A DNA stretch of 64,000 nucleotides from Synchiropus splendidus (Eukaryota > Chordata > Actinopteri > Syngnathiformes > Callionymidae): contig NC_071334.1 of the NCBI RefSeq assembly GCF_027744825.2, positions 39,099,437 through 39,163,436 of the forward strand, written 5' to 3'. Under the pieces are notes generated by a model. The model was not told where the DNA came from. It saw only the letters and a program-made list of their open reading frames with translations, and ran no database searches. The position numbers were made by a program, and so were the translations under genes. This document shows, piece after piece, positions 10,155 through 23,200 of this stretch; the first letter of the stretch is position 1, and each line of letters begins with the position of its first letter.

Positions 10155-12598
10155 CTACTAGAAAGACCCTTTCTGCTATAGTGGGAGGTTAAAATTTCAT
10201 GTTCTGAAGCTTCCCTGAAAAGTTATGGCACAATGCACAAAAACGCTTTTCAGCCTGAGATAAGGTGGGTTTCGGAACGCCAAACACAAAAGTGTTAATA
10301 ACTTTCGAAAAACACTTCAGACAGCTTAGATTTGATGTGCAACTACTAGAAAGACCCTTTCTGCTATAGTGGGAGGCTAAAATTTCATATTCTGAAGCTT
10401 CCCTGAAAAGTTATGGCACAATGCACAAAAACGCTTTTCAGCCTGATATAAGGTGGGTTTCGGAACGCCAAACATAAAAGTGTTAATAACTTTCGAAAAA
10501 CACTTCAGACAGCTAATATTTGATGTACAACTACTAGAAAGACCCTTTCTGCTATAGTGGGAGGTTAAAATTTCATGTTCTGAAGCTTCCCTGAAAAGTT
10601 ATGGCACAATGCACAAAAACGCTTTTCAGCCTGAGATAAGGTGGGTTTCGGAACGCCAAACATAAAAGTGTTGATAACTTTCAAAAAACACTTCAGACAG
10701 CTTAGATTTGATGTGCAACTACTAAAAAGACCCTTTCTGCTATAGTGGGAGGTTAAAATTTCATGTTCTGAAGCTTCCCTGAAAAGTTATGGCACAATGC
10801 GTAAAAACGCTTTTCAGCCTGAGATAAGGTGGGTTTCGGAACGCCAAACATAAAAGTGTTGATAACTTTCGAAAAACATTTCAGACAGCTTAGATTTGAT
10901 GTGCAACTACTAGAAAGACCCTTTCTGCTATAGTGGGAGGTTAAAATTTCATGTTCTGAAGCTTCCCTGAAAAGTTATGGCACAATGCACAAAAACGCTT
11001 TTCAGCCTGAGATAAGGTGGGTTTCGGAACGCCAAACATACAAGTGTTGATAACTTTCGAAAAACACTTCTGACAGCTTAGATTTGATGTGCACCTACTA
11101 GAAAGGCCCTTTCTGCTATAGTGGGAGGTTAAAATTTCATGTTCTGAAGCTTCCCTGAAAAGTTATGGCACAATGCGTAAAAACGCTTTTCAGCCTGAGA
11201 TAAGGTGGGTTTCGGAACGCCAAACATAAAAGTGTTAATAACTTTCGAAAAACACTTCAGACAGCTTAGATTTTATGTGCAACTACTAGAAAGACCCTTT
11301 CTGCTATAGTGGGAGGCTAAAATTTCATATTCTGAAGCTTCCCTGAAAAGTTATGGCACAATGCACAAAAACGCTTTTCAGCCTGAGATAAGGTGGGTTT
11401 CGGAACGCCAAACATAAAAGTGTTAATAACTTTCGAAAAACACTTCAGACAGCTAATATTTGATGTACAACTACTAGAAAGGCCCTTTCTGCTATAGTGG
11501 GAGGTTAAAATTTCATGTTCTGAAGCTTCCCTGAAAAGTTATGGCACAATGCGTAAAAACGCTTTTCGGCCTGAGATAAGGTGGGTTTCGGAACGCCAAA
11601 CATAAAAGTGTTAATAACTTTCGAAAAACACTTGAGGCAGCTTAGATTTGATGTGCACCTACTAGAAAGACCCTTTCTGTTATAGTGGGAGGTTAAAATT
11701 TCATGTTCTGAAGCTTCCCTGAAAAGTTATGGCACAATGCACAAAAACGCTTTTCAGCCTGAGATAAGGTGGGTTTCGGAACGCCAAACACAAAAGTGTT
11801 AATAACTTTCGAAAAACACTTCAGACAGCTTAGATTTGATGTGCAACTACTAGAAAGACCCTTTCTGCTATAGTGGGAGGCTAAAATTTCATATTCTGAA
11901 GCTTCCCTGAAAAGTTATGGCACAATGCACAAAAACGCTTTTCAGCCTGATATAAGGTGGGTTTCGGAACGCCAAACATAAAAGTGTTAATAACTTTCGA
12001 AAAACACTTCAGACAGCTAATATTTGATGTACAACTACTAGAAAGACCCTTTCTGCTATAGTGGGAGGTTAAAATTTCATGTTCTGAAGCTTCCCTGAAA
12101 AGTTATGGCACAATGCACAAAAACGCTTTTCAGCCTGATATAAGGTGGGTTTCGGAACGCCAAACATAAAAGTGTTAATAACTTTCGAAAAACACTTCAG
12201 ACAGCTAATATTTGATGTACAACTACTAGAAAGACCCTTTCTGCTATAGTGGGAGGTTAAAATTTCATGTTCTGAAGCTTCCCTGAAAAGTTATGGCACA
12301 ATGCACAAAAACGCTTTTCAGCCTGAGATAAGGTGGGTTTCGGAACGCCAAACATACAAGTGTTGATAACTTTCGAAAAACACTTCCGACAGCTTAGATT
12401 TGATGTGCACCTACTAGAAAGACCCTTTCTGCTATAGTGGGAGGTTAAAATTTCATGTTCTGAAGCCTCCCTGAAAAGTTATGGCACAATGCGTAAAAAC
12501 GCTTTTCAGCCTTAGATAAGGTGGGTTTCGGAACGCCAAACATAAAAGTGTTAATAACTTTCGAAAAACACTTCAGACAGCTTAGATTTGATGTGCAA
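10155..12598 (+). repeat. N-type variant block, first copy, 13 monomers
   Basis: These monomers have marks absent from the 28-mer: cacaaaagtg at p131-140 (10155, 11659), gaggct with catattc at p31-50 (10343, 11283, 11847), ctgatataag at p101-110 (10343, 11847, 12035), ttcaaaaaac in place of ttcgaaaaac (10531), actaaaaag (10719), cttctgacag (10907) and ctgttatag (11659). Two gcgt monomers with ordinary tails and one cttgaggcag monomer (11471) are interspersed. The last two monomers (12223, 12411) mix N marks with types 13 and 14. The set recurs at 14291-16734. Its first 11 monomers recur at 39483-41550, and parts recur at 18803-20118, 32151-33466 and 43807-45310. Confidence 0.85.
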
Positions 12599-12786
12599 CT
12601 ACTAGAAAGACCCTTTCTGCTATAGTGGGAGGTTAAAATTTCATGTTCTGAAGCTTCCCTGAAAAGTTATGGCACAATGCACAAAAACGCTTTTCAGCCT
12701 GAGATAAGGTGGGTTTCGGAACGCCAAACATAAAAGTGTTGATAACTTTCGAAAAACACTTCCGACAGCTTAGATTTGATGTGCAC
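12599..12786 (+). repeat. Junction monomer of the 22-monomer duplication
   Basis: The right part (cttccgacag, gtgcac) matches the type 18 monomer that precedes the first acaaatag copy at 8463. The left part has atggc instead of the type 18 mark atgcc and follows an N-block monomer. It is the expected product of unequal exchange that created the tandem 22-mer. The switch lies between p74 and p164. Confidence 0.7.
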
Positions 12787-15700
12787 CTACTAGAAAGACC
12801 CTTTCTGCTATAGTGGGAGGTTAAAATTTCATGTTCTGAAGCTTCCCTGAAAAGTTATGGCACAATGCACAAATAGGCTTTTCAGCCTGAGATAAGGTGG
12901 GTTTCGGAACGCCAAACATAAAAGTGTTGATAACTTTCGAAAAACACTTCAGACAGCTTAGATTTGATGTGCACCTACTAGAAAGACCCTTTCTGCTATA
13001 GTGGGAGGTTAAAATGTCATGTTCTGAAGCTTCCCTGAAAAGTTATGGCACAATGCGTAAAAACGCTTTTCAGCCTGAGATAAGGTGGGTTTCGGAACGC
13101 CAAACATAAAAGTGTTAATGACTATCGAAAAACACTTCAGACAGCTAAGATTTTATGTGCAACTACTAGAAAGACCCTTTATGCTATAGTGGGAGGTTAA
13201 AATTTCATGTTCTGAAGCTTCCCTGAAAAGTTATGGCACAATGCACAAAAACGCTTTTCAGCCTGAGATAAGGTGGGTTTCGGAACGCCAAACATAAAAG
13301 TGTTGATAACTTTCGAAAAACACTTCAGACAGCTTAGATTTGATGTGCAACTACTAGAAAGACCCTTTCTGCTATAGTGGGAGGTTAAAATTCCATGTTC
13401 TGAAGCTTCCCTGAAAAGTTATGGCACAATGCACAAAAACGCTTTTCAGCCTGAGATAAGGTGGGTTTCGGAACGCCAAACATAAAAGTGTTGATAACTT
13501 TCGAAAAACACTTCAGACAGCTTAGATTTTATGTGCAACTACTAGAAAGACCCTTTATGCTATAGTGGGAGGTTAAAATTTCATGTTCTGAAACTTCCCT
13601 GAAAAGTTATGGCACAATGCACAAAAACGCTTTTCAGCCTGAGATAAGGTGGGTTTCGGAACGCCAAACATAAAAGTGTTAATAACTTTCGAAAAACACT
13701 TCAGACAGCTTAGATTTGATGTGCACCTACTAGAAAGACCCTTTCTGCTATAGTGGGAGGTTAAAATTTCATGTTCTGAAGCTTCCCTGAAAAGTTATGG
13801 CACAATGCACAAAAACGCTTTTCAGCCTGAGATAAGGTGGGTTTCGGAACGCCAAACATAAAAGTGTTGATAACTTTCGAAAAACACTTCCGACAGCTTA
13901 GATTTGATGTGCACCTACTAGAAAGACCCTTTCTGCTATAGTGGGAGGTTAAAATTTCATGTTCTGAAGCTTCCCTGAAAAGTTATGGCACAATGCACAA
14001 AAACGCTTTTCAGCCTGAGATAAGGTGGGTTTCGGAACGCCAAACATAAAAGTGTTGATAACTTTCGAAAAACATTTCAGACAGCTTAGATTTGATGTGC
14101 AACTACTAGAAAGACCCTTTCTGCTATAGTGGGAGGTTAAAATTTCATGTTCTGAAGCTTCCCTGAAAAGTTATGGCACAATGCGTAAAAACGCTTTTCG
14201 GCCTGAGATAAGGTGGGTTTCGGAACGCCAAACATAAAAGTGTTAATAACTTTCGAAAAACACTTGAGGCAGCTTAGATTTGATGTGCACCTACTAGAAA
14301 GACCCTTTCTGCTATAGTGGGAGGTTAAAATTTCATGTTCTGAAGCTTCCCTGAAAAGTTATGGCACAATGCACAAAAACGCTTTTCAGCCTGAGATAAG
14401 GTGGGTTTCGGAACGCCAAACACAAAAGTGTTAATAACTTTCGAAAAACACTTCAGACAGCTTAGATTTGATGTGCAACTACTAGAAAGACCCTTTCTGC
14501 TATAGTGGGAGGCTAAAATTTCATATTCTGAAGCTTCCCTGAAAAGTTATGGCACAATGCACAAAAACGCTTTTCAGCCTGATATAAGGTGGGTTTCGGA
14601 ACGCCAAACATAAAAGTGTTAATAACTTTCGAAAAACACTTCAGACAGCTAATATTTGATGTACAACTACTAGAAAGACCCTTTCTGCTATAGTGGGAGG
14701 TTAAAATTTCATGTTCTGAAGCTTCCCTGAAAAGTTATGGCACAATGCACAAAAACGCTTTTCAGCCTGAGATAAGGTGGGTTTCGGAACGCCAAACATA
14801 AAAGTGTTGATAACTTTCAAAAAACACTTCAGACAGCTTAGATTTGATGTGCAACTACTAAAAAGACCCTTTCTGCTATAGTGGGAGGTTAAAATTTCAT
14901 GTTCTGAAGCTTCCCTGAAAAGTTATGGCACAATGCGTAAAAACGCTTTTCAGCCTGAGATAAGGTGGGTTTCGGAACGCCAAACATAAAAGTGTTGATA
15001 ACTTTCGAAAAACATTTCAGACAGCTTAGATTTGATGTGCAACTACTAGAAAGACCCTTTCTGCTATAGTGGGAGGTTAAAATTTCATGTTCTGAAGCTT
15101 CCCTGAAAAGTTATGGCACAATGCACAAAAACGCTTTTCAGCCTGAGATAAGGTGGGTTTCGGAACGCCAAACATACAAGTGTTGATAACTTTCGAAAAA
15201 CACTTCTGACAGCTTAGATTTGATGTGCACCTACTAGAAAGGCCCTTTCTGCTATAGTGGGAGGTTAAAATTTCATGTTCTGAAGCTTCCCTGAAAAGTT
15301 ATGGCACAATGCGTAAAAACGCTTTTCAGCCTGAGATAAGGTGGGTTTCGGAACGCCAAACATAAAAGTGTTAATAACTTTCGAAAAACACTTCAGACAG
15401 CTTAGATTTTATGTGCAACTACTAGAAAGACCCTTTCTGCTATAGTGGGAGGCTAAAATTTCATATTCTGAAGCTTCCCTGAAAAGTTATGGCACAATGC
15501 ACAAAAACGCTTTTCAGCCTGAGATAAGGTGGGTTTCGGAACGCCAAACATAAAAGTGTTAATAACTTTCGAAAAACACTTCAGACAGCTAATATTTGAT
15601 GTACAACTACTAGAAAGGCCCTTTCTGCTATAGTGGGAGGTTAAAATTTCATGTTCTGAAGCTTCCCTGAAAAGTTATGGCACAATGCGTAAAAACGCTT

Positions 15701-16734
15701 TTCGGCCTGAGATAAGGTGGGTTTCGGAACGCCAAACATAAAAGTGTTAATAACTTTCGAAAAACACTTGAGGCAGCTTAGATTTGATGTGCACCTACTA
15801 GAAAGACCCTTTCTGTTATAGTGGGAGGTTAAAATTTCATGTTCTGAAGCTTCCCTGAAAAGTTATGGCACAATGCACAAAAACGCTTTTCAGCCTGAGA
15901 TAAGGTGGGTTTCGGAACGCCAAACACAAAAGTGTTAATAACTTTCGAAAAACACTTCAGACAGCTTAGATTTGATGTGCAACTACTAGAAAGACCCTTT
16001 CTGCTATAGTGGGAGGCTAAAATTTCATATTCTGAAGCTTCCCTGAAAAGTTATGGCACAATGCACAAAAACGCTTTTCAGCCTGATATAAGGTGGGTTT
16101 CGGAACGCCAAACATAAAAGTGTTAATAACTTTCGAAAAACACTTCAGACAGCTAATATTTGATGTACAACTACTAGAAAGACCCTTTCTGCTATAGTGG
16201 GAGGTTAAAATTTCATGTTCTGAAGCTTCCCTGAAAAGTTATGGCACAATGCACAAAAACGCTTTTCAGCCTGATATAAGGTGGGTTTCGGAACGCCAAA
16301 CATAAAAGTGTTAATAACTTTCGAAAAACACTTCAGACAGCTAATATTTGATGTACAACTACTAGAAAGACCCTTTCTGCTATAGTGGGAGGTTAAAATT
16401 TCATGTTCTGAAGCTTCCCTGAAAAGTTATGGCACAATGCACAAAAACGCTTTTCAGCCTGAGATAAGGTGGGTTTCGGAACGCCAAACATACAAGTGTT
16501 GATAACTTTCGAAAAACACTTCCGACAGCTTAGATTTGATGTGCACCTACTAGAAAGACCCTTTCTGCTATAGTGGGAGGTTAAAATTTCATGTTCTGAA
16601 GCCTCCCTGAAAAGTTATGGCACAATGCGTAAAAACGCTTTTCAGCCTTAGATAAGGTGGGTTTCGGAACGCCAAACATAAAAGTGTTAATAACTTTCGA
16701 AAAACACTTCAGACAGCTTAGATTTGATGTGCAA
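12787..16734 (+). repeat. 22-monomer tandem duplication, second copy, 21 monomers
   Basis: The monomers match 8651-12598 one for one: acaaatag type 19, types 20-25, the 26/27 chimera at 14103, then thirteen N-types at 14291-16734, ending with the cttagataag monomer at 16547. The next monomer (16735) leaves the duplication and resumes type 16 of the 28-mer. Confidence 0.88.
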
Positions 16735-17298
16735 CTACTAGAAAGACCCTTTCTGCTATAGTGGGAGGTTAAAATTTCATGTTCTGAAGCTTCCCTGAAA
16801 AGTTATGGCACAATGCGTAAAAACGCTTTTCAGCCTGAGATAAGGTGGGTTTCGGAAAGCCAAACATAAAAGTGTTAATGACTATCGAAAAACACTTCAG
16901 ACAGCTAAGATTTTATGTGCAACTACTAGAAAGACCCTTTATGCTATAGTGGGAGGTTAAAATTTCATGTTCTGAAGCTTCCCTGAAAAGTTATGGCACA
17001 ATGCACAAAAACGCTTTTCAGCCTGAGATAAGGTGGGTTTCGGAAAGCCAAACATAAAAGTGTTAATAACTTTCGAAAAACACTTCAGACAGCTTAGATT
17101 TGATGTACAACTACTAGAAAGACCCTTTCTGCTATAGTGGGAGGTTAAAATTTCATGTTCTGAAGCTTCCCTGAAAAGTTATGCCACAATGCACAAAAAC
17201 GCTTTTCAGCCTGAGATAAGGTGGGTTTCGGAACGCCAAACATAAAAGTGTTGATAACTTTCGAAAAACACTTCCGACAGCTTAGATTTGATGTGCAC
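16735..17298 (+). repeat. Three-monomer bridge, types 16, 17 and 18
   Basis: The monomers carry gaaagcc with ttaatgacta (type 16), ctttat with gaaagcc and gtacaa (type 17), and atgcc with cttccgacag (type 18). The next monomer is type 20, so type 19 is skipped at 17299. The bridge joins the N-block to the long composite unit. Confidence 0.8.
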
Positions 17299-20200
17299 CT
17301 ACTAGAAAGACCCTTTCTGCTATAGTGGGAGGTTAAAATGTCATGTTCTGAAGCTTCCCTGAAAAGTTATGGCACAATGCGTAAAAACGCTTTTCAGCCT
17401 GAGATAAGGTGGGTTTCGGAACGCCAAACATAAAAGTGTTAATGACTATCGAAAAACACTTCAGACAGCTAAGATTTTATGTGCAACTACTAGAAAGACC
17501 CTTTATGCTATAGTGGGAGGTTAAAATTTCATGTTCTGAAGCTTCCCTGAAAAGTTATGGCACAATGCACAAAAACGCTTTTCAGCCTGAGATAAGGTGG
17601 GTTTCGGAACGCCAAACATAAAAGTGTTGATAACTTTCGAAAAACACTTCAGACAGCTTAGATTTGATGTGCAACTACTAGAAAGACCCTTTCTGCTATA
17701 GTGGGAGGTTATAATTCCATGTTCTGAAGCTTCCCTGAAAAGTTATGGCACAATGCACAAAAACGCTTTTCAGCCTGAGATAAGGTGGGTTTCGGAACGC
17801 CAAACATAAAAGTGTTGATAACTTTCGAAAAACACTTCAGACAGCTTAGATTTTATGTGCAACTACTAGAAAGACCCTTTATGCTATAGTGGGAGGTTAA
17901 AATTTCATGTTCTGAAACTTCCCTGAAAAGTTATGGCACAATGCACAAAAACGCTTTTCAGCCTGAGATAAGGTGGGTTTCGGAACGCCAAACATAAAAG
18001 TGTTAATAACTTTCGAAAAACACTTCAGACAGCTTAGATTTGATGTGCACCTACTAGAAAGACCCTTTCTGCTATAGTGGGAGGTTAAAATTTCATGTTC
18101 TGAAGCTTCCCTGAAAAGTTATGGCACAATGCACAAAAACGCTTTTCAGCCTGAGATAAGGTGGGTTTCGGAACGCCAAACATAAAAGTGTTGATAACTT
18201 TCGAAAAACACTTCCGACAGCTTAGATTTGATGTGCACCTACTAGAAAGACCCTTTCTGCTATAGTGGGAGGTTAAAATTCCATGTTCTGAAGCTTCCCT
18301 GAAAAGTTATGGCACAATGCACAAAAACGCTTTTCAGCCTGAGATAAGGTGGGTTTCGGAACGCCAAACATAAAAGTGTTGATAACTTTCGAAAAACATT
18401 TCAGACAGCTTAGATTTGATGTGCAACTACTAGAAAGACCCTTTCTGCTATAGTGGGAGGTTAAAATTTCATGTTCTGAAGCTTTCCTGAAAAGTTATGG
18501 CACAATGCACAAAAACGCTCTTCAGCCTGAGATAAGGTGGGTTTCGGAACGCCAAACATACAAGTGTTGATAACTTTCGAAAAACACTTCAGACAGCTTA
18601 GATTTGATGTGCACCTACTAGAAAGGCCCTTTCTGCTATAGTGGGAGGTTAAAATTTCATGTTCTGAAGCTTCCCTGAAAAGTTATGGCACAATGCGTAA
18701 AAACGCTTTTCGGCCTGAGATAAGGTGGGTTTCGGAACGCCAAACATAAAAGTGTTAATAACTTTCGAAAAACACTTGAGGCAGCTTAGATTTGATGTGC
18801 ACCTACTAGAAAGACCCTTTCTGCTATAGTGGGAGGTTAAAATTTCATGTTCTGAAGCTTCCCTGAAAAGTTATGGCACAATGCGTAAAAACGCTTTTCA
18901 GCCTGAGATAAGGTGGGTTTCGGAACGCCAAACATAAAAGTGTTGATAACTTTCGAAAAACATTTCAGACAGCTTAGATTTGATGTGCAACTACTAGAAA
19001 GACCCTTTCTGCTATAGTGGGAGGTTAAAATTTCATGTTCTGAAGCTTCCCTGAAAAGTTATGGCACAATGCACAAAAACGCTTTTCAGCCTGAGATAAG
19101 GTGGGTTTCGGAACGCCAAACATACAAGTGTTGATAACTTTCGAAAAACACTTCAGACAGCTTAGATTTGATGTGCACCTACTAGAAAGGCCCTTTCTGC
19201 TATAGTGGGAGGTTAAAATTTCATGTTCTGAAGCTTCCCTGAAAAGTTATGGCACAATGCGTAAAAACGCTTTTCAGCCTGAGATAAGGTGGGTTTCGGA
19301 ACGCCAAACATAAAAGTGTTAATAACTTTCGAAAAACACTTCAGACAGCTTAGATTTTATGTGCAACTACTAGAAAGACCCTTTCTGCTATAGTGGGAGG
19401 CTAAAATTTCATATTCTGAAGCTTCCCTGAAAAGTTATGGCACAATGCACAAAAACGCTTTTCAGCCTGAGATAAGGTGGGTTTCGGAACGCCAAACATA
19501 AAAGTGTTAATAACTTTCGAAAAACACTTCAGACAGCTAATATTTGATGTACAACTACTAGAAAGGCCCTTTCTGCTATAGTGGGAGGTTAAAATTTCAT
19601 GTTCTGAAGCTTCCCTGAAAAGTTATGGCACAATGCGTAAAAACGCTTTTCGGCCTGAGATAAGGTGGGTTTCGGAACGCCAAACATAAAAGTGTTAATA
19701 ACTTTCGAAAAACACTTGAGGCAGCTTAGATTTGATGTGCACCTACTAGAAAGACCCTTTCTGTTATAGTGGGAGGTTAAAATTTCATGTTCTGAAGCTT
19801 CCCTGAAAAGTTATGGCACAATGCACAAAAACGCTTTTCAGCCTGAGATAAGGTGGGTTTCGGAACGCCAAACACAAAAGTGTTAATAACTTTCGAAAAA
19901 CACTTCAGACAGCTTAGATTTGATGTGCAACTACTAGAAAGACCCTTTCTGCTATAGTGGGAGGCTAAAATTTCATATTCTGAAGCTTCCCTGAAAAGTT
20001 ATGGCACAATGCACAAAAACGCTTTTCAGCCTGATATAAGGTGGGTTTCGGAACGCCAAACATAAAAGTGTTAATGACTATGGAAAAACACTTCAGACAG
20101 CTAAGATTTTATGTGCAACTACTAGAAAGACCCTTTCTGCTATAGTGGGAGGTTAAAATTTCATGTTCTGAAGCTTCCCTGAAAAGTTATGGCACAATGC

Positions 20201-23200
20201 ACAAAAACGCTTTACAGCCTGAGATAAGGTGGGTTTCGGAACGCCAAACATAAAAGTGTTAATAACTTTCGAAAAACACTTCAGACAGCTAATATTTGAT
20301 GTACAACTACTAGAAAGACCCTTTCTGCTATAGTGGGAGGTTAAAATTTCATGTTCTGAAGCTTCCCTGAAAAGTTATGGCACAATGCACAAAAACGCTT
20401 TTCAGCCTGAGATAAGGTGGGTTTCGGAACGCCAAACATAAAAGTGTTGATAACTTTCGAAAAACACTTCAGACAGCTTAGATTTGATGTGTACCTACTA
20501 GAAAGGCCCTTTCTGCTATAGTGGGACGTTAAAATTTCATGTTCTGAAGCTTCCCTGAAAAGTTATGGCACAATGCGTAAAAACGCTTTTCAGCCTGAGA
20601 TAAGGTGGGTTTCGGAACGCCAAACATAAAAGTGTTAATAACTATCGAAAAACACTTCAGACAGCTTAGATTTTATGTGCAACTACTAGAAAGACCCTTT
20701 ATGCTATAGTGGGAGGTTAAAATTTCATGTTCTGAAGCTTCCCTGAAAAGTTGTGGCACAATGCACAAAAACGCTTTTCAGCCTGAGATAAGGTGGGTTT
20801 CGGAACGCCAAACATAAAAGTGTTAATAACTTTCGAAAAACACTTCAGACAGCTTAGATTTGATGTGCACCTACTAGAAAGACCCTTTCTGCTATAGTGG
20901 GAGGTTAAAATTTCATGTTCTGAAGCTTCCCTGAAAAGTTATGCCACAATGCACAAAAACGCTTTTCAGCCTGAGATAAGGTGGGTTTCGGAACGCCAAA
21001 CATAAAAGTGTTGATAACTTTCGAAAAACACTTCCGACAGCTTAGATTTGATGTGCACCTACTAGAAAGACCCTTTCTGCTATAGTTGGAGGTTAAAATT
21101 TCATGTTCTGAAGCTTCCCTGAAAAGTTATGGCACAATGCACAAAAACGCTTTTCAGCCTGAGATAAGGTGGGTTTCGGAACGCCAAACATAAAAGTGTT
21201 GATAACTTTCAAAAAACACTTCAGACAGCTTACATTTGATGTGCAACTACTAGAAATACCCTTTCTGCTATAGTGGGAGGTTAAAATTTCATGTTCTGAA
21301 ACTTCCCTGAAATGTTATGGCACAATGCACAAAAACGCTTTTCAGCCTGAGATAAGGTGGGTTTCGGAACGCCAAACATAAAAGTGTTGATAACTTTCGA
21401 AAAACACTTCAGACAGCTTAGATTTGATGTGTACCTACTAGAAAGGCCCTTTCTGCTATAGTGGGAGATTAAAATTTCATGTTCTGAAGCTTCCCTGAAA
21501 AGTTATGGCACAATGCGTAAAAACGCTTTTCAGCCTGAGATAAGGTGGGTTTCGGAACGCCAAACATAAAAGTGCTAATAACTATCGAAAAACACTTCAG
21601 ACAGCTTAGATTTGATGTGCACCTACTAGAAAGACCCTTTCTGCTATAGTGGGAGGTTAAAATTTCATGTTCTGAAGCTTCCCTGAAAAGTTATGCCACA
21701 ATGCACAAAAACGCTTTTCAGCCTGAGATAAGGTGGGTTTCGGAACGCCAAACATAAAAGTGTTGATAACTTTCGAAAAACACTTCCGACAGCTTAGATT
21801 TGATGTGCACCTACTAGAAAGACCCTTTCTGCTATAGTGGGAGGTTAAAATTTCATGTTCTGAAGCTTCCCTGAAAAGTTATGGCACAATGCACAAAAAC
21901 GCTTTTCAGCCTGAGATAAGGTGGGTTTCGGAACGCCAAACATAAAAGTGTTGATAACTTTCGAAAAACACTTCAGACAGCTTAGATTTGATGTGCACCT
22001 ACTAGAAAGGCCCTTTCTGCTATAGTGGGAGGTTAAAATTTCATGTTCTGAAGCTTCCCTGAAAAGTTATGGCACAATGCGTAAAAACGCTTTTCAGCCT
22101 GAGATAAGGTGGGTTTCGGAACGTCAAACATAAAAGTGTTAATGACTATCGAAAAACACTTCAGACAGCTAAGATTTTATGTGCAACTACTAGAAAGACC
22201 CTTTCTGCTATAGTGGGAGGTTAAAATTTCATGTTCTGAAGCTTCCCTGAAAAGTTATGGCACAATGCACAAAAACGCTTTTCAGCCTGAGATAAGGTGG
22301 GTTTCGGAACGCCAAACATAAAAGTGTTAATAACTTTCGAAAAACACTTCAGACAGCTAATATTTGATGTACAACTACTAGAAAGACCCTTTCTGCTATA
22401 GTGGGAGGTTAAAATTTCATGTTCTGAAGCTTCCCTGAAAAGTTATGGCACAATGCACAAAAACGCTTTTCAGCCTGAGATAAGGTGGGTTTCGGAACGC
22501 CAAACATAAAAGTGTTGATAACTTTCGAAAAACACTTCAGACAGCTTAGATTTGATGTGCAACTACTAGAAAGACCCTTTCTGCTATAGTGGGAGGTTAA
22601 AATTTCATGTTCTGAAGCTTCCCTGAAAAGTTATGGCACAATGCACAAAAACGCTTTTCAGCCTGAGATAAGGTGGGTTTCGGAACGCCAAACATAAAAG
22701 TGTTGATAACTTTCGAAAAACACTTCAGACAGCTTAGATTTGATGTGTACCTACTAGAAAGGCCCTTTCTGCTATAGTGGGAGGTTAAAATTTCATGTTC
22801 TGAAGCTTCCCTGAAAAGTTATGGCACAATGCGTAAAAACGCTTTTCAGCCTGAGATAAGGTGGGTTTCGGAACGCCAAACATAAAAGTGTTGATAACTT
22901 TCGAAAAACACTTCAGACAGCTTAGATTTGATGTGTACCTACTAGAAAGGCCCTTTCTGCTATAGTGGGATATTAAAATTTCATGTTCTGAAGCTTCCCT
23001 GAAAAGTTATGGCACAATGCGTAAAAACGCTTTTCAGCCTGAGATAAGGTGGGTTTCGGAACGCCAAACATAAAAGTGCTAATAACTATCGAAAAACACT
23101 TCAGACAGCTAAGATTTGATGTGCACCTACTAGAAACACCCTTTCTTCTATAGTGGGAGGTTAAAATTTCATGTTCTGAAGCTTCCCTGAAAAGTTATGC

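Larger units (their letters stand above)
8651..12786 (+). repeat. 22-monomer tandem duplication, first copy (4136 bp)
   Basis: The unit begins with the acaaatag monomer (type 19 variant), runs through types 20-25 and the 26/27 chimera, then through thirteen N-type monomers, and ends with a junction monomer at 12599-12786. The order and private marks recur from 12787 at a distance of 22 units. Shared private marks include acaaatag (near 8736 and 12872), cttctgacag (near 11067 and 15203), actaaaaag (near 10721 and 14857) and the cttagataag of the monomer at 12411 and 16547. I noticed no difference between the copies while reading, but I did not compare every base. Confidence 0.88.
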
